A stretch of 64,000 nt of DNA from Streptomyces sp. SAT1 (lineage in GTDB: Bacteria > Actinomycetota > Actinomycetes > Streptomycetales > Streptomycetaceae): assembly GCF_001654495.1 (NCBI RefSeq), contig NZ_CP015849.1:7171001-7235000 (forward strand), written 5' to 3'. A program made the position numbers and the translations under genes. Positions 32,424-40,437 of this stretch are shown here, one piece after another; the stretch's first letter is position 1, and each line of letters opens with the position of its first letter. The notes under the pieces were generated by a model. It was not told where the DNA came from. It did not search any database and saw only the letters and a program-made list of their open reading frames with translations.

Positions 32424-33415
32424 TCAGCGCAGGGCGAGCAGCTCGCCCGTCAGGGCTTCCAGGTCGAGGGAGTTGACCGTACGGAGGGTCCGCACGGCCT
32501 CGGCGGGCAGCGCCGCGAGACCGGTGACCGACCCGGCGACGGCACCGGCGATCGCGCCGATGGTGTCGCTGTCGCCGCCGAGGTTGGCGGCGAGCAGGGC
32601 GGCCCGCCAAGGGTCGCCGTCGGCCACGGAGAGGACCGCGAAGGCGGCGGGCACGGACTCCTGGCTGGCGACGCTGGTGCCGACCAGGGTGACGATCCGG
32701 TCGAGGGCCTCGGCCTCCGGTAGACCCCGGACCAGGTCCCAGGCCCAGGCCACACGGGTGGCGATGTCGGCCCCCGCGACCCAGTGCCCGCGCCGGGCAC
32801 CGGCGCGCGCCGCGCTCACCGCGGCGGCCACGGCCTGCTCCAGCGTGCCACCGCCGACGCCCGTGCTGACGGCGGCGGCGACCGCGGCGGCGCCCGCGAT
32901 GCCGATGTTCGTGTCGTGCGTGACCTGGCAGGACTCCACGACGTGGTCGAGGAAGGCGTCCAGCGGCCCGGCGGCGCGGGCGATGCCCACCGGCGTGACG
33001 CGCATGGCGGCGCCGTTCGTCGTGCCGGTGCGCCCCGCCTCGTGCGCCGGGACGCCGCGGGCCACCGCGTCCAGGGCGGCCTTGGTGGAGGGGCCGAGGA
33101 GGTCGAAGGAGCCCTTGGCCTTCATCTCCTTCTCCCAGGCGAGCAGTTCGTGGGCGAGCCGCAGCGGGTCGATCCTGCCCCGGCCCTCGGCGATGAGCCG
33201 GCCCACGATCACGGCCTGGTCGGTGTCGTCGGTCACGGATCCGGCCGGCATCCCGCCGCTGATCGGGTTGTCGGGTGGGCGGGGACGAAACCGGTGAGGG
33301 TGCCGTAGCACCGCACGACGTCCTGGCGGGACATCGACTGGGTGGGCATGCCGAGGGCGTCGCCCAGGGCGAGCCCGTAGTAGGCGCCGAGGGCGCGGTC
33401 GAGCCGGTCGGTCAC
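32424..33415 (-). pseudogene. ADP-ribosylglycohydrolase family protein, single-base frameshift
   Basis: The N-terminal 48 residues (MTDRLDRALGAYYGLALGDALGMPTQ to VPAHP) are in one frame starting at ATG 33415; from about 33275 the protein continues in another frame (PPDNPISGGMPAGSVTDDTDQAVIVG). The metal-binding motifs DDTDQ and GGDSDTIGAIAGA and NIGIAGAAAVA are all present, so the protein would be intact, about 330 residues, if one base were restored. The start overlaps the GntR stop as ATGA, which supports this start. Family members remove ADP-ribose from proteins or cleave related glycosides. Either a recent mutation or a sequencing error. Confidence 0.85.
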
Positions 33416-34134
33416 AGTCGGCCTCCTCGGCCTGATCGGATGTGCAGTTCGAACCGGGCCGGGTCGAGCAGGCTGGTGACGTGCTCGACCACCGAGCCGT
33501 CGGCGGCCCGGTACACCTGGCTCAGGCGCAGAAAGGACTCACCCTGCGCGCGGTGCAGCAGAGCGGCCTCGGCCGGGCCCAGCCCGCGCACCGTCACCAG
33601 CCCCTCGCCGGACTCGGTGACGCGGCCCGCGGCGACCAGGGTCCGGCTGAGCGAGCCCCCGTCGAGGCCGCGCTCGGGCAGTCCGGCCAGTTCTCCGGTG
33701 GCCGGCACCCTGCTGTGCTCCAGGGAGACGCCCTGCCCGTCGGGCAGCCGCCTGACCCGGTCCAGGGCGACGAACGCGCTCGACGCCAGCCCCAGCTCGG
33801 CGGCCAGCGCGTCGTCCGCCACCCGCTCGAACCGGACGGTCTCCGTCGACAGCTCGGTGCCCTGCTCCGCCAGCGCCCGGGTCCAGCCCAGGCGGTGGTC
33901 CAGCGGTGCCCCGCCGTCGAAGGTGACGAACGAGCCGATCCCGGCGTGCGTGGCGATGAGTCCCTCCTCGCCGAGCACCTGGAGCGCCTGCCGCAGGGTG
34001 GTGCGACTGACGCCGAAGCGCTGGGTGAGGGCGTGCTCGCCCGGGAGTCTGCTGCCGTCTGTATGTATTCCGGCGCGGATCTCGTCGGCGAGGACACGGG
34101 CGATGCGATGATGCTTGTGTACCTGTCCAGGCAT
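33412..34134 (-). CDS. GntR-family regulator, HutC subfamily
   Basis: From the ATG at 34134 the product is 240 residues. A TTG at 34155 in the same frame would give 247 but would place the operator inside the gene. The winged helix (HHRIARVLADEIRAGIHTDG, then RLPGEHALTQRFGVSRTTLRQALQVL) and the UTRA sensor domain (RRLPDGQGVSLEHSRVPA, then FLRLSQVYRAADGSVVEHVTSLLDPARFELHI) define the subfamily. It heads an operon with an ADP-ribosylglycohydrolase-like protein, NCS1 permease and kinase and should repress it in response to the substrate or its phosphate. Confidence 0.9.
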   Translation of the reverse strand: MPGQVHKHHRIARVLADEIRAGIHTDGSRLPGEHALTQRFGVSRTTLRQALQVLGEEGLIATHAGIGSFVTFDGGAPLDHRLGWTRALAEQGTELSTETVRFERVADDALAAELGLASSAFVALDRVRRLPDGQGVSLEHSRVPATGELAGLPERGLDGGSLSRTLVAAGRVTESGEGLVTVRGLGPAEAALLHRAQGESFLRLSQVYRAADGSVVEHVTSLLDPARFELHIRSGRGGRL

Positions 34135-34143
34135 GTCTAGACA
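34124..34143. promoter_or_regulatory. Tandem HutC/GntR-type operators over the regulator start
   Basis: TGTCTAGACA (34134-34143) is a perfect 10-bp palindrome of the GT-N-TA-N-AC type used by HutC-subfamily regulators. A second, imperfect copy TGTCCAGGCA (34124-34133) abuts it. The perfect site overlaps the ATG at 34134, so repressor binding would block the very start of the transcript or gene. Confidence 0.6.
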
Positions 34144-34268
34144 GTAGATGGACAAGCGTGGCGAGGTCTATATCCCTCCGCCATTTTTTTGCGGGAGCGA
34201 CGAAGCGAACACGAGGCGAGGGTGTCCCGCGCCCCTGGGCCGCCCAGGGTACGTCCGACCGGGCACTG

Positions 34269-34309
34269 CTTCCTGGGACACCGCGACCGATGACACGGTG
34301 ATCGTCCAC
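34269..34309. repeat. 41-bp direct repeat, left copy
   Basis: This stretch recurs at 40051-40091 with one mismatch in 41 bases and the same orientation. Both copies are in decayed, non-coding DNA. It may be a remnant of a mobile element end or a recombination scar. Confidence 0.8.
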
Positions 34310-34440
34310 GGCCTGCTCCACACCGGCGCGGCCCCGGGGGCATGCGGATCCTGCACGCCCTACAGCCGTGGCCAGGTGGTGGTCAGGGGCCGGGGATCTG
34401 ACCGCCCCCGCCCCGGGAAGGCGACCGGGATGAACTCCAC

Positions 34441-35090
34441 TCAGCAGATGGCGACGGCCCAGGAGGCGGTGATCCCGGCGTCCAGCGCGGCCTCGATCAT
34501 CTCCCAGGCCAGGCGCAGCTTGGTGGCGAACTGCACATCCTGGGGTATCCCGGCCTCGCGGCGGCGTTCGGGGTCGTGGGACCAGGAGCGTTCGGGCAGA
34601 CAGGGCCGACGGCCGATCAATGCCCCGTCCTCGCTCGCTGCCGTAGGCGAGGAACACACCGACCTGCGAGTTCTCGATGCGTCCCGCGGTGCCGGTGTAC
34701 TGCCGTTGCACGCCCACCGAGGCGTGGCCCCTCTCCACGAAGCCGGTCTCGTCCACGATCAGCCCCTCGCCGTCGGTGCCGAGGTGGTCGACGGTATGGG
34801 CGCGTAGGTCGTCACAGACGGCATCGGCGTCCCAGCGGGTGTAACGCGACAGGCGCTGCATCGGTCCGGGCCGGACATGACCGGCCTGTTCGGCCCGCTG
34901 TCAGCAGTTCTTCGCGTTCGACGCCCGACGGCAGGCCGAGCAGATGGCCGCGGGCGGTCGCCCGCGGCTCAACCCGGCCGAAGCGGCCCGCGATCCGTGC
35001 CATGGCTTGGTCGAACGCCATCCGCCAGCTGGCAGGGTCTGCGCTATGGCCAGCGGCCACCGCACGATCTTCGTTTGTCCACACACCAAC
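34441..35090 (-). pseudogene. IS701-family transposase remnant (first)
   Basis: Read on the minus strand in pieces: FDQAMARIAGRFGRVEPRATARGHLLGL near 35.0 kb, then RYTRWDADAVCDDLRAHTVDHLG, LIVDETGFVERGHASVGVQRQYTGTAGRIENSQVGVFLAYG, and finally SWSHDPERRREAGIPQDVQFATKLRLAWEMIEAALDAGITASW, ending in a stop at 34441. This is the N-terminal half of an IS701-type transposase with the first catalytic Asp in VDETG. At least two frameshifts and loss of the C-terminal half make it dead. Terminal repeats were not identified. Confidence 0.82.
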
Positions 35091-35306
35091 CGATGATGAC
35101 GCGGTGGCCGTGCCCGTTCCCGGCCGGGGTCCACAGCAAGATCACGAAGTCAGACTGGAGTGTCAGCGCTGTTTTTTCGGCGAGAACTACTGGAAACCCC
35201 CGTACAAGAACACGCCGACGACCCTACGAATCTGTTCGAATGTCGAGGGGCACAGGGTGGTTGTGCCGAAAGGCGACCTGACGTCGGAGGATCTACCGTC
35301 TCTCTT

Positions 35307-35500
35307 ATGCGCGGCACACACACTGTTGGTCTCAGCGATGCCCGCCGGATCATCGACGCGGGCATCGCCGAGGCGGACCGTACCGGCTCTCCCGGCAACA
35401 TCGCCGTCGCGGACGCGGGCGACAGTCTGGTCACTCACGTGCGGATGGGCGGAGCCCAGCTTGGTGGCATCGAGCACTCCAGAGACAAGGCACACACCAA
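35307..35500 (+). pseudogene. HbpS/GlcG-type heme-binding protein remnant
   Basis: From ATG 35307 the sequence LSDARRIIDAGIAEADRTGSPGNIAVADAGDSLVTHVRMGGAQLGGIEHSRDKAHT matches the first half of GlcG/HbpS proteins (the AVADAG and RM-GA pattern). After about 35500 the family pattern is lost and the frame runs into unrelated sequence before the SDR gene. It is truncated and probably not functional. Confidence 0.6.
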
Positions 35501-35634
35501 CGTTCTGGAACATCACCGTGGCAGAGGCCGCAGCCTTGTAGAGAGCCGACCGAGGATACGGCGGCAGGGACAGGGGCATCCGGGAACCGGTGACTGGAAC
35601 AGGCCGAACATCAGCACAGGAAGGCTCAACCACC

Positions 35635-36480
35635 ATGGCGGGACCGATTCTCATCACCGGAGCGGGCAGCGGCTTCGGCAAGGAGGTCGCGCTGCGGCTC
35701 GCGGCAGCCGGGTACCAGGTGATTGCGGGCGTGGAGATCATCGCGCAGGTAGCCGCGGTTCGTGCCGAAGCGCGTGAGCGGGGCGTCGACCTGCGCGTCG
35801 AAAAGCTCGACGTCACCGACCCCGGCGACCGCGAGAACGCCTGGACCTGGGACGTCGAGGTTCTCCTCAACAACGCAGGCGTATCCGAAGGCGGCGCCAC
35901 CGCCGACATCCCCGAGGAACGGCTGCGCCGCCAGTTCGAGGTCAACGTTTTCGGACCCGTCCTGCTCACCCAGGGCATCGCCCGTCAGATGGCCGCGCGC
36001 CGCAGTGGGCGCATCGTCTTCATGTCCTCGGTCGCCGGACTCACCGTCGACCCGTTCACCGGTGCCTACGCCGGATCGAAGCACGCGGTGGAGGCGTTCG
36101 CCGACGCGCTGGACCAGGAGCTGGCCGAGTTCGGCGTCACGGTCGCCACGATCAATCCCGGGCCCTTCCTGACCGGTTTCAACGACACTATGTTCGAGAC
36201 GTGGAAGGAATGGCGCGACGATCCCGCCGGCCGCCTCTACGACTACGCCGAACTGGCCTTCCCGCACGAGCAGTACGACCCCGAACCGGTCTACGAGCGC
36301 ATGGTACGGGTCCTGCTCGGTGAGGACCGGCGCTACCGCAACCTGTTGCCCGAAGAGATGGAGCCGCAGGCCCGCCAACAGGTTGATGCCCTGTGGGACC
36401 GGCAGCTCAACGACGGCAGCCGTCCCGCCCTCGTGCAGAAGGCGTACGACATCAGTCCAGGCACACCGGTCCAGGACTGA
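35635..36480 (+). CDS. Short-chain dehydrogenase/reductase
   Basis: The product is 281 residues from the ATG at 35635, behind AGGAAGG. It has GPILITGAGSGFGKEVALRLAAAGY, LLNNAGVSEGG, MSSVAGLTVD and YAGSKHAVEAFADALDQEL with catalytic Tyr and Lys. The GFGK variant of the glycine motif and the long C-terminus (to residue 281) are typical of the group close to retinol- or hydroxysteroid-dehydrogenase-like SDRs. It is intact although surrounded by transposon debris. Substrate unknown. Confidence 0.88.
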   Translation: MAGPILITGAGSGFGKEVALRLAAAGYQVIAGVEIIAQVAAVRAEARERGVDLRVEKLDVTDPGDRENAWTWDVEVLLNNAGVSEGGATADIPEERLRRQFEVNVFGPVLLTQGIARQMAARRSGRIVFMSSVAGLTVDPFTGAYAGSKHAVEAFADALDQELAEFGVTVATINPGPFLTGFNDTMFETWKEWRDDPAGRLYDYAELAFPHEQYDPEPVYERMVRVLLGEDRRYRNLLPEEMEPQARQQVDALWDRQLNDGSRPALVQKAYDISPGTPVQD

Positions 36481-36574
36481 CTCCCCGCAGCCCGGGCAGC
36501 CCGTCAACTGTCTTTCTGCACCTCCCACCACAGGGATCGGTCCCGGCTGACGCCCACTCGTCGGCGGCGGCGGC

Positions 36575-36900
36575 GTGCTTGTCGCGCGGGAGGCCGCAGC
36601 CCGCCGGGGCAGATCGGGAAGGTGGAAGTGGAAGGAGCACCGGTCGAGCACGTTGACGTGGTGCCGCATGAACAGGGAGATCCGGGCGACACCCTCGTCG
36701 CGGACGTCGAATCCGTCGGCGCCGAGCTGGGCGAGGACGGCGTCCTGTAGCGGGTGTTGAACAGCACGAGCGCCTCCAGGCCCAGGCCGAGCGCTCCGAT
36801 CTGGCCCTCCATGCCGTCCTGGTAGCGCCGGTGGGGCTGCCCGCGCCGCCCGTGGAAGATCTTCAGCACGAGGGCGCGGCCTTCCTTCCGTGTTCTCGGT
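36575..36900 (-). pseudogene. Tn3-family transposase C-terminal remnant
   Basis: Minus-strand pieces read KIFHGRRGQPHRRYQDGMEGQIGALGLGLEALVLFNTRY, then in another frame QDAVLAQLGADGFDVRDEGVARISLFMRHHVNVLD, followed by FHLPDLP. This is the extreme C-terminus of a Tn3 transposase (the YxxGMExQxGALGLxL motif). A frameshift falls after NTRY. The rest of the transposon is missing. Confidence 0.85.
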
Positions 36901-37015
36901 GGCTGGGATGACGGCCTCAAGGCCGCCGCGGTGCTGCAGGACGGTCGGTCGGGTCGTACGCGCGGACCTGGTCGGCCAGGACACCACCGAGCGAGAGGCG
37001 GGGCAACGACCCAAC

Positions 37016-37049
37016 GGGCTGCCGGGGCGAGACGACGCCCCGGCAGCCC
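37016..37049 (-). terminator. Strong hairpin downstream of the PRC-barrel gene
   Basis: A perfect 14-bp G/C stem (37016-37029 with 37036-37049) with a 6-base loop lies 31 bases beyond the stop of the minus-strand PRC-barrel gene. Position and strength fit a terminator; no T-tract. Confidence 0.75.
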
Positions 37050-37079
37050 GCGCTCCGTTTGCCGCGACTTCCGCGCCGC

Positions 37080-38033
37080 CTACCGTTCGCGCTCCTGACG
37101 GCGGTCGGGACCAAGGGGTTCGTCCGCTTCCTCGCCGCCCTCGATGCGCTCCTTGCGGACCTGGCCTCGGACCCGCTCCTCGCGCGTGTGCTCCTCGGTG
37201 GTCAGCCTGACTCGTTCCACCGGCACGGCCTCGGTCTGCGACACCGGCCGCTCCTCGTGCAGGACCACCTCATGCTCGGCCTCGGTGATGTCGGGCCCAG
37301 ACATGGCGGCCTCACGGTTGGCGTCCGTGATCGGCTCGCGTTCGACCCGTACCTCCTCACGGCGGACCGGGACGATCTGCTCCACGTCCTCGGTGACGAC
37401 GTACTTGCGCAGCCGGGCACGGCCCGCCTCCTGGCGCTCCACCCCCACGCGCATCTGCTCCTCCGAGCGCGTCATGGCGTCATCGCGGGCCGCCGCAGGC
37501 CGCTCACCGGCACCAGCCCGGGCGCCCGCCCCGGCCGCGGTGTCCGCCGTGCCACGGTCCGCGGTGCGCTCGGCGGTATCGGCGTCGGCGGGACTACGCC
37601 CGGGGCCGCCGCGGCCCGCCCGGCCGGCCGCACCTGCGAGTCCCGCTGTTCCGGCCGCACCGGCCGTTCGGCCCCTGTCGCCACGGCTGCCAGCGCCGTC
37701 GTGCGGGCCTTCGCCCCAGTTCAGGCCGTAGTAGTCGTACAGCTGATGCTCCTCCGGCTCGGAGAGATGGCCACCGGAGTCGATGTCGATGTGCGGCGCG
37801 CCCTTGATCTTGTCCTTGCGGTACGGCACCTTGAGGTGATCGTCCACCACCACGGCCTCCCGGGTCGGCACGAACGACTCATGGGTGCCGAACAGGCCCG
37901 TCTTCACCGTCACCCACTCCGGTAGACCGGTCACATCGTCCAGGTAGACGTGCTTGGCATCGCCGATCTTGTGACCCTCGCCATCATGAACTGCGTGGTC
38001 CAGGACACTCGGGATCTGCTGTTTGGTGATCAC
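37080..38033 (-). CDS. PRC-barrel and DUF2382 domain stress protein
   Basis: From the GTG at 38033 the product is 317 residues; a longer frame upstream lacks family sequence. The N-terminal PRC barrel (DHAVHDGEGHKIGDAKHVYLDDVTGLPEWVTV, residues about 10-80) is followed by a Gly/Ala/Arg-rich linker of about 90 residues and a C-terminal DUF2382 domain (RLRKYVVTEDVEQIVPVRREEVRVEREPI, then EHEVVLHEERPV). Such proteins (YsnF/AvaK-like) are induced by osmotic or oxidative stress in actinobacteria; biochemical role unknown. It is followed by a strong terminator. Confidence 0.88.
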   Translation of the reverse strand: MITKQQIPSVLDHAVHDGEGHKIGDAKHVYLDDVTGLPEWVTVKTGLFGTHESFVPTREAVVVDDHLKVPYRKDKIKGAPHIDIDSGGHLSEPEEHQLYDYYGLNWGEGPHDGAGSRGDRGRTAGAAGTAGLAGAAGRAGRGGPGRSPADADTAERTADRGTADTAAGAGARAGAGERPAAARDDAMTRSEEQMRVGVERQEAGRARLRKYVVTEDVEQIVPVRREEVRVEREPITDANREAAMSGPDITEAEHEVVLHEERPVSQTEAVPVERVRLTTEEHTREERVRGQVRKERIEGGEEADEPLGPDRRQERER

Positions 38034-38389
38034 GTTCGTCGCCTTTCTTCCTGAGTCCTTGCACGAGTGCACCGGCCCGAAAGGGGCGAAACGGTCCTTT
38101 AGGGAATGAACCTGTCTGTTGATGCTGCAAACGTCAGCTCCTGCTCTCGGCCCTCTCGTGCGAGGCGGCCGAGTTCGCGCTCGCAGCCGCCCTGGTGCCC
38201 CGACGGCACCTACGACTGCACCCTTGACCACGACACCCTGCGCCTGTCGATCTGCTGTCCCATCCAGCAGGCGCCGGCCGACCGACCGCATCAACCCGAC
38301 AGGCCGGTTCCGGCGCCCCCGGCATCGGCCGACGGCCGCATCCAGCTCCCTGGCCACCGGCTGCGACAGCGGCTCCCCTACGGCGCGTT

Positions 38390-39706
38390 TCACTTCAGCG
38401 GGCTGGTCACGGGTGTGGTGTCTTCCTGCACGTCCTCCAGTGAGCGCCCCTTCGTCTCATCGACGAAGAAGAACACGAGCAGCCACGAGAGGAGAGCCAT
38501 GAACGCGTAGACCCCGTAGCTTCCCGCCAGGGAGAGGTCGCGCAGGCTCGGGAACGTGAAGTTGAGCAGGACGCCGGCGAGCCAGTTGGCGGCGGCGCAC
38601 GCCGACAGCGCAAGGCCGCGTATGCGGTTGGGGAACATCTCGCCGAGAAGGACCCAGACGGCCGGGCCCCAGGAGACGGCGAAGGCCACGACGAACAGGT
38701 TCGCGCCGACAAGAGTGACCGGCCCCCAGATCCCGGACAGCGCGGGCTCACCGTCCGCGGCGGCGGTGGCGGTGGAAAAGCCCACCGCCACCGTGACGAG
38801 ACTCAGGAACATGCCCGTCGATCCGGCGAGCAGCAGCGGGCGGCGGCCCACCCTGTCGATGAGCAGAATCGCGACGACCGTCGCGGCCACGTTCACGAAG
38901 GAACTCAGCACCGACAGCGTGAACGCCGCCGACTCGCCGAAGCCGACCGACTGCCACAGCGACGTGGAGTAGTAGAAGATGACGTCGACGCCGACCAGGG
39001 CCTGAAGGGCCGCGAGCCCGATCCCCGCCCAGACGACAGGGAGGAGGACGCGCCGCCGGTCGAGGAGGTCCTGGAAGCGGGCGGAGCGGTCGGTCCGCAG
39101 CGTCGCGGTCATGCGGTCGGTCAGCGTGGCGGCTTCTTCGGCCGTGATGTCCTGGAGCCTCTGCAGCACGTCGCGCGCTTCGGCGGCTCGCCCGCGCGCG
39201 ACGAGGAACCGCGGCGATTCGGGGACCGTGAGCGCGATGACCAGGTAGACGAGGGCCGGCACGATGCTCACGATGAACATCCACCGCCACGCGGGGAGCC
39301 CGAGGAACGCCCGCGCGTCCGCGCCTTCGAGCGCGAGCGCGATCGAGCTGTCGGAGAGGAGAGCGGCGAAGATGCCGAGGACGATGGCCATCTGCTGGAG
39401 CGACGCGAGGCGGCCGCGCACGTTCGCCGGAGCGATCTCCGAGATGTAGAGCGGTCCGATCACCGTCGCGAATCCGACGCCGTAGCCGGTGAGCAGGCGC
39501 CAGATCGCGAGATCCCAGAGGCCCTGGGCGAGGCCGCAGCCGATCGCGGCGACGAGGAAGACGGCACCGGCGACCGCCATGGTGCGGGGCCGCCCGATGC
39601 GGTCGGCGAGCCAGCCGGCGGTGAAGGAGCCGAGTGTGGCGCCCAGCAGGGTGACGGCGACGATAGTGCCGAGGCCAATGGAGCGCTTCGTGTGCTTGCT
39701 TCCCAC
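38390..39706 (-). CDS. Sugar-porter MFS transporter lacking the first helix
   Basis: The frame gives 438 residues, about 30-40 fewer than usual. It has the sugar-porter signatures GWLADRIGRPRTM, PESPRFLVARGRAAEARDVL, LIDRVGRRPLLLAGS and EMFPNRIRGLALSACAAANW, and the C-terminal VDETKGRSLEDVQ. The normal first helix with its GYD motif should precede, but the protein starts MGSKHTKRSIGLGTIVAVTLLGATLGSF at helix 2. Upstream DNA shows no continuation in any frame. It is therefore 5'-truncated and probably inactive, or recently remodelled by insertion or deletion. Confidence 0.8.
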   Translation of the reverse strand: MGSKHTKRSIGLGTIVAVTLLGATLGSFTAGWLADRIGRPRTMAVAGAVFLVAAIGCGLAQGLWDLAIWRLLTGYGVGFATVIGPLYISEIAPANVRGRLASLQQMAIVLGIFAALLSDSSIALALEGADARAFLGLPAWRWMFIVSIVPALVYLVIALTVPESPRFLVARGRAAEARDVLQRLQDITAEEAATLTDRMTATLRTDRSARFQDLLDRRRVLLPVVWAGIGLAALQALVGVDVIFYYSTSLWQSVGFGESAAFTLSVLSSFVNVAATVVAILLIDRVGRRPLLLAGSTGMFLSLVTVAVGFSTATAAADGEPALSGIWGPVTLVGANLFVVAFAVSWGPAVWVLLGEMFPNRIRGLALSACAAANWLAGVLLNFTFPSLRDLSLAGSYGVYAFMALLSWLLVFFFVDETKGRSLEDVQEDTTPVTSPLK

Positions 39707-40335
39707 CTGGTGCTACTTCCTCTGGAACCTCAGGTCCCAGTCTCCAGGTGTCCACGATCAGGGGGAAGCTTCACTGCTGGCACACCCCGGTTCTTTGGCC
39801 ACCCAGCAAGAAGCTGACGTCCCGAACCTATCCGTCAGCAGGGTTGAGCGGCTGATCGCTCCGTACCGCATCGTTCGAGGCATCAGGGACCCTCCACCGT
39901 CAGGCCCCGAGCACCCCCAGCGCTACGAGACCCGCCCGCCACGGCATCCGGCCGCAGAGCCTGCAAGGGCGGCGGCGTGCGGCGCACAAGGGGCCGCCGG
40001 TCGCCAGTACGTTGACCAGCCGCCCCCTCAGTCAACGGGCACGAAGGCGTCTTCCCGGGACACCGCGACCGATGACACGGTGATCGTCCACCACCACCTC
40101 CGACCGCTTTGTTCGCTGCCCGCCTCCGCAATGCCTCGTCACACCTGTGTGGCCGGATTCCACCGCCGGTATCGGCCTGAAGATCATCAGGGGCGCTGCG
40201 GGGACGGCCCGTCGCCGGACCGGTCGTGGTGCGCACCCGGGTGCGCCGGTGCTGGCTATGGAGGGTCCGGCGCGGACGGCCGGCCACCCGCACTCGCCCG
40301 CGCCCTGCCCCGCTTCCGCACAGGCGCACCCGCTT
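39707..40335. other. Non-coding stretch upstream of the first Pls-like synthetase
   Basis: No convincing gene is seen on either strand. It contains the right copy of the 41-bp repeat (40051-40091) and remnants too degraded to name. The promoter of the synthetase lies at its right end. Confidence 0.5.
40051..40091. repeat. 41-bp direct repeat, right copy
   Basis: Matches 34269-34309 at 40 of 41 positions in the same orientation. The two copies bracket 5.7 kb that contains the first IS701 remnant, an SDR gene, a Tn3 fragment, the PRC-barrel gene and the truncated sugar porter. Confidence 0.8.
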
Positions 40336-40351
40336 CTCAGCGTCTTCTCAG
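40336..40351 (+). promoter_or_regulatory. CTCAG-N6-CTCAG box upstream of the first synthetase
   Basis: CTCAG-CGTCTT-CTCAG, an 11-bp-period direct repeat (one helical turn), lies 86 bp before the start codon. Near-identical boxes occur next to the two-component system gene at 45.8 kb. Direct repeats with this period are typical of OmpR-family response regulator sites. Confidence 0.65.
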
Positions 40352-40437
40352 CAAGCTCCGCCCACGCTGGAGGAGTCGCAGGAAGCCCGCCCAGGGGCGG
40401 CCGAGCAGTACGTCCCGAACAGAGGGAAAGGAAGCCC

